Source: Comamonadaceae bacterium (GTDB taxonomy: Bacteria > Pseudomonadota > Gammaproteobacteria > Burkholderiales > Burkholderiaceae_C). From it: DNA of 47,282 nt. Under the pieces are notes generated by a model, which ran no database searches, was not told where the DNA came from, and saw nothing but the letters and a program-made list of their open reading frames with translations. Positions 44,402 to 47,282 of the stretch are shown here, piece after piece. The position numbers were made by a program, and so were the translations under genes. The stretch covers positions 1 through 47,282 of the forward strand of contig JAIXOZ010000112.1 of assembly GCA_027486495.1 (NCBI GenBank), given 5' to 3'. The stretch's first letter is position 1. Every line of letters starts with the position of its first letter.

Positions 44402-44458
44402 GGGCAGCAGATGACAAAGCAACAGCCGCCATTCTGGAAATCCTGTCTTATCGCAACA

Positions 44459-45904
44459 TTAAGCCTTGCCCGAAAGTTGGCCCGTGGCGGGCCAAACCAG
44501 CGCAAAACGCTTGCCAAAAGGCGCTGCACCCGCATCGCGCAACAGCCGCGCTCCCTGGCTTTGGGCGATGCGATCGACCAAGGTCAGGCCAATGCCCAGG
44601 CCCGAGTCGGGGTCTGCTGTGCGGGCGGCGCTGAACTCACCGCCATCGTCGCTGACCGACAGCGTGACCTGGCCTGCACCATCGCGGGCCACACGCACTT
44701 CGACATAGGTGCCCGCCGGGTTGTGGCGCAAGGCGTTGTCCACCAGGTTGCGCAAGGCCAGCTCCAGCAAGGTGGCCTGTCCGGGCAGCGCCAAGGCTTG
44801 CTCGGGCGCCTCGAGGGCAATGTCTTGGCCCAGCTCGTGCGCCAGCGCCGCATGCTCAGACACCACGCGCAGGGCCAAAGCGCACAGGTCCACCGATTCG
44901 GATTGATCACCCGTCAGGCTTTGGGCCCGCGCCAAATCCAGCAACTGCGACAAGATGCGCCCCGCCCGCAAAGCGCCCTGCTCCACCGCCTGCAAGGCTT
45001 GGGCTTGCTCGCCGGGAGCGCCGTGGCGGGCAATCCGGGCCTGCAACACCAGCGCCGTCAAGGGGGTGCGCAGCTCATGGGCCACGTCGGCGGTAAAGCG
45101 CCGCTCCCGTTCAATCTGGGTCTGCAGGCGCAACACCAAAGCGTTGATGGACTGCACCGTCACGCCCAGTTCCCGATAGGGCTGCTGCGGCACCAGGGTT
45201 TGGCCTGCATCGACATCCAGCGTCGCGATCTTGCCCGACAAACGCTGCAAAGGCAGCAGGCCGCGACGAATGGCCGAGGCCAGCATCAGCGCGACCAAAG
45301 GCAAGAACACCAGAGCGGGCAGCAAGATGTGCTCAGATATGTCGGCGGCCAGCGCTTCACGCCTTGCCGGGTCCATGAACACGGCCACGCGGCGCACAGA
45401 GTCTCCAGCGATTGACTCACCCACGTAAGCGCGCCAATCCTGTGAGACGCCCTGCATTGTCAAACCCAGGGTCTGGTGGCCCAGCGAAAGGCGCTGCGGC
45501 AATTGGGCGTACACACCATGCGAATCCCAGACCAAGCGTTCATCCTGCCAGACCAGCACATGGAATTCAGGCACGTAGGCATTGGGCGGATGCTGTGCCA
45601 AGGCTTTGGGCAGCGCCGCCTGTGGGGCCGAAAGAGTTTTAGACGCATCAGGCTTAGGCCAGGGCGCTTTGAGCGCCTCACTCAAAGAGGCATCCAGGGG
45701 CTGGCTGAGCAGCAGTTGCGCGGCAGACACCAGCAGGCCGTCGCTGATTTCTTCGGCCTCGTGGTAGCCGGTGGAATAGGCCAGCCCGGCCAACAACAGC
45801 CACAGCGCCACCACAGCGCCCAAGGCCCAGGCCCACAGGTAACGCCACAACGAGCGGGGTTGGGCCTTGCCAAAAGAGACCTGAGGAGTGGTGAGTTGGG
45901 ACAT
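44459..45904 (-). CDS. Sensor histidine kinase, QseC/PmrB-like
   Basis: A 481-residue kinase counted from ATG 45904, which overlaps the regulator stop (TGATG). Two membrane helices (about 17-38 and 156-180: LLPALVFLPLVALMLASAI) flank a periplasmic 2CSK_N-type sensor domain (GYHEAEEISDGLLVSAAQLL). HAMP-like region, then HisKA with the H box FTADVAHELRTPLTAL (His near 280), N box LALRNLVDNALRHNP and the G boxes DDGGEFSAA and DSGLGIGLTLVDRIA are all intact. It is co-transcribed with the regulator and with eptA. The ligand is not evident; in relatives, iron, low pH or antimicrobial peptides are sensed. Confidence 0.92.
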   Translation of the reverse strand: MSQLTTPQVSFGKAQPRSLWRYLWAWALGAVVALWLLLAGLAYSTGYHEAEEISDGLLVSAAQLLLSQPLDASLSEALKAPWPKPDASKTLSAPQAALPKALAQHPPNAYVPEFHVLVWQDERLVWDSHGVYAQLPQRLSLGHQTLGLTMQGVSQDWRAYVGESIAGDSVRRVAVFMDPARREALAADISEHILLPALVFLPLVALMLASAIRRGLLPLQRLSGKIATLDVDAGQTLVPQQPYRELGVTVQSINALVLRLQTQIERERRFTADVAHELRTPLTALVLQARIARHGAPGEQAQALQAVEQGALRAGRILSQLLDLARAQSLTGDQSESVDLCALALRVVSEHAALAHELGQDIALEAPEQALALPGQATLLELALRNLVDNALRHNPAGTYVEVRVARDGAGQVTLSVSDDGGEFSAARTADPDSGLGIGLTLVDRIAQSQGARLLRDAGAAPFGKRFALVWPATGQLSGKA

Positions 45905-46581
45905 CAAACCTCCCCCTGGGATTCTGGCACCGGCACAAAGTAGCCCACGCCGCGCACTGTCTTGACCAGACCATCGCCCAGTTTGCGGCGCAGGTGGTGC
46001 ATGTGCACTTCCAGGGCGTTGCTGTCCAGAACTTCGTCGAAGCCATAAAGAGCTTGTTCTAACCGCTGCCGAGACAGCACCTGGCCGCTGCCACGCAGCA
46101 GTGCCATCAACAAGGCAAATTCCTTGGCCCGCAGCACCACGCTCTCGCCGTTTCGTAACACCGTGTGGGCAGCTGGGTCCACCACGAGATCACCGTGACG
46201 CAGCAGCGGGGAGGCGCGGCCTTCGCTGCGGCGCAAAGCCACGCGCATGCGGGCCAGCAATTCCACAGGCTCAAAGGGCTTGACCACATAATCGTCAGCT
46301 CCCTCGTCCAGCCCAGCCACCCGGTCGGGCAAAGCATCGCGGGCGGTCATGATCAGCACCGGCATGACGCTGCCCGTGCGGCGCACTTGGCGCAGCCAGT
46401 CCAAGCCATCGCCGTCGGGCAGGCCAAGGTCCAGCAGCACCAGGTCAAAGGGCTCCACACGCAATGCTGCCGTAGCCAGTGCCAGCGTGGACGTCACGTC
46501 CACCGCATAGCCGCTGGCCTTCAATGTTGCGGCCAGGCCCGTGGCAATGCCCGCGTCGTCTTCCACAATCAATACCCGCAT
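45904..46581 (-). CDS. Response regulator, QseB/PmrA-like (OmpR family)
   Basis: A 225-residue OmpR-type regulator if ATG 46581 (MRVLIVEDDAGIA) is the start; two in-frame ATG codons upstream (46647 with AAGGTG before it, and 46611) could add an N-terminal tail. The receiver domain has the acidic pair ED at 7-9, the phospho-acceptor Asp51 in LVLLDLGLPDGDG, Thr in LIMTARD and Lys in VVKPFEP. The winged helix includes LTAKEFALLMALLRGSGQVL-like (RAKEFALLMALLRGSGQVLS) and SNALEVHMHHLRRKLG. It probably activates eptA and the PAP2 gene via the site at 46671-46687. Confidence 0.93.
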   Translation of the reverse strand: MRVLIVEDDAGIATGLAATLKASGYAVDVTSTLALATAALRVEPFDLVLLDLGLPDGDGLDWLRQVRRTGSVMPVLIMTARDALPDRVAGLDEGADDYVVKPFEPVELLARMRVALRRSEGRASPLLRHGDLVVDPAAHTVLRNGESVVLRAKEFALLMALLRGSGQVLSRQRLEQALYGFDEVLDSNALEVHMHHLRRKLGDGLVKTVRGVGYFVPVPESQGEV

Positions 46582-46670
46582 CGTCCCAGTCCCATTGGCG
46601 TGAGTGGTCATTTGTTGAGGCTCAATTGTCTCAGGTGTGGTGTTCATGGCCCACACCTTGTCACAAGCAC

Positions 46671-46687
46671 TTTAAGCCTGGCTTAAC
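46671..46687. promoter_or_regulatory. PmrA/QseB-box-like site in the divergent gap
   Basis: TTTAAG-CCTGG-CTTAAC matches the PmrA-type direct repeat (CTTAA-N6-CTTAA) at nine of ten defined positions. Within it, TTAAGCC-T-GGCTTAA is also a perfect 7-bp inverted repeat around one base. It lies between the response regulator gene (minus) and the PAP2 gene (plus, start 46710), so it could serve autoregulation and PAP2 control. The match is seen; binding is inferred. Confidence 0.65.
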
Positions 46688-46709
46688 CCGGCCAGGATTT
46701 AATCGAACG

Positions 46710-47282
46710 ATGCAGAAATCAGACCCTTTAAGCCTCACCCAAGACCCACGGAGGAATCTGTCCAGCGTCCACCGACATCCGCAAGTGCGCACCAGCCTGT
46801 GGCTGTGGGGCCTGCTGCTGACGCTCACCTTGGCTTGGGATGCTGGGGGTTTCGACCTGGAGGCCATGACCTGGCTGGGCGGCCCAGAGGGCTTTGCTTG
46901 GCGTGACGACTGGTGGTTGAGCAACGTGATGCACACCGGCGCCAAACAACTGGCGGTGTTGATTTACGTGGGGGTGCTGGCGATGTCGCTTTGGCCGCTG
47001 GGCATTTGGCGACAACTGACACGCAGCCAAAGGCTGGAGATCATCATGGGCATCACACTGAGCTTGGTGGTGGTCACCGCCATCAAGCGCATCAGCCTGA
47101 CCAGTTGCCCTTGGGATTTGCAAGCCTTTGGTGGGGTGACCAGCTATGTGTCGCACTGGTCATGGGGCATGGCCGATGGCGGTGGTGGCTCGTGTTTTCC
47201 GGGCGGGCATGTGTCCAGTGCTTTTGCCTTCATGGCCCTGAGCTTGCCGTGGTTGACCTCGAAGGACGCCGACCAGCAACGC
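46710..47282 (+). CDS. PAP2-family membrane phosphatase, 3' end beyond window
   Basis: An open frame of 191 codons from ATG 46710 to the window edge, not closed. It has membrane helices (LWLWGLLLTLTLAWDAGG, AVLIYVGVLAMSLWPLG, IIMGITLSLVVVTAIKRI) and the PAP2 motifs KRISLTSCPWDL (motif 1 variant) and CFPGGHVSSAFAFMAL (motif 2, PGGH in place of PSGH). The third motif lies beyond the edge. Members of this family near PmrAB-type systems include lipid A or lipid phosphatases; here it may act on lipid A, undecaprenyl diphosphate or phosphatidic acid. It shares the divergent gap containing the PmrA-like box. Confidence 0.85.
   Translation, partial: MQKSDPLSLTQDPRRNLSSVHRHPQVRTSLWLWGLLLTLTLAWDAGGFDLEAMTWLGGPEGFAWRDDWWLSNVMHTGAKQLAVLIYVGVLAMSLWPLGIWRQLTRSQRLEIIMGITLSLVVVTAIKRISLTSCPWDLQAFGGVTSYVSHWSWGMADGGGGSCFPGGHVSSAFAFMALSLPWLTSKDADQQR

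Noticed and set aside
43589..45415. A 608-codon open frame on the plus strand
   Set aside because: Gln/His/Arg-rich shadow spanning eptA and the sensor kinase on the other strand.

Overview
The window looks like a chromosomal stretch from a betaproteobacterium of the order Burkholderiales, most likely Comamonadaceae. The reasons are the GC-rich core genes, a gentisate pathway close to the naphthalene/salicylate nag type, a PaaZ fusion enzyme, a HiPIP, and a Tad pilus locus split in the usual betaproteobacterial way. This placement is by recognition of protein sequence only; no search was run.

Layout. (A) 1-11935, minus strand: one long ABC-transporter-dependent (group 2 type) capsule operon. 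It reads kpsS, manC, kpsE, kpsM, kpsT, a GT4 glycosyltransferase, a coiled-coil protein of unknown function, an IS5-family transposase wreck that interrupts the operon, then an AT-rich distal part with a GT2 glycosyltransferase, a methyltransferase and a partial glycosyltransferase. The sharp drop in GC below about 2440 suggests separately acquired serotype genes. (B) 11936-12278: an AT-rich divergent control region with a strong promoter and perfect palindromes. It faces a small helix-turn-helix regulator at 12279-12764. (C) 13083-15128, minus strand: paaZ (phenylacetate ring opening), standing alone. (D) 15338-19162, plus strand: a complete gentisate operon of 3-hydroxybenzoate 6-hydroxylase, gentisate 1,2-dioxygenase, fumarylpyruvate hydrolase and maleylpyruvate isomerase, closed by a strong terminator. 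(E) 19269-26328, minus strand: a heavy-metal RND efflux operon (CzcI-like, CzcC-like, His-rich membrane-anchored protein, CzcB-like, CzcA-like, small secreted protein). (F) 26420-31781: an assortment of a GNAT acetyltransferase, M48 lipoprotein protease, HiPIP, aldo/keto reductase, a broken Crp-HTH/PAS regulator, and a small protein that is a catalytically dead piece of a GlmS-type glutaminase domain. (G) 31924-42142: a Tad (tight adherence) pilus locus, with tadE and tadG leftward and flp, tadV, rcpC, rcpA, a lipoprotein, tadZ, tadA, tadB, tadC rightward. (H) 42290-47282: an envelope (lipid A) modification module of dgkA, eptA, a QseC/PmrB-like sensor, a QseB/PmrA-like regulator and a divergent PAP2 phosphatase running off the right edge. 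A PmrA-box-like site lies in the divergent gap.

How the parts fit. Regions A, G and H all shape the cell surface (capsule, adhesive pili, lipid A charge). Region H forms a logical loop: EptA moves phosphoethanolamine from PE to lipid A and leaves diacylglycerol, which DgkA rephosphorylates. The two-component system in the same operon as eptA probably controls it through the divergent-gap site. Regions C and D are aromatic catabolism that feeds central metabolism. The least explained items are the 524-residue coiled-coil protein in the capsule operon, the stand-alone dead GlmS-like protein at 31278-31781, the accessory proteins of the RND operon and the lipoprotein inside the tad operon. No tRNA, rRNA, CRISPR array or prophage was seen.
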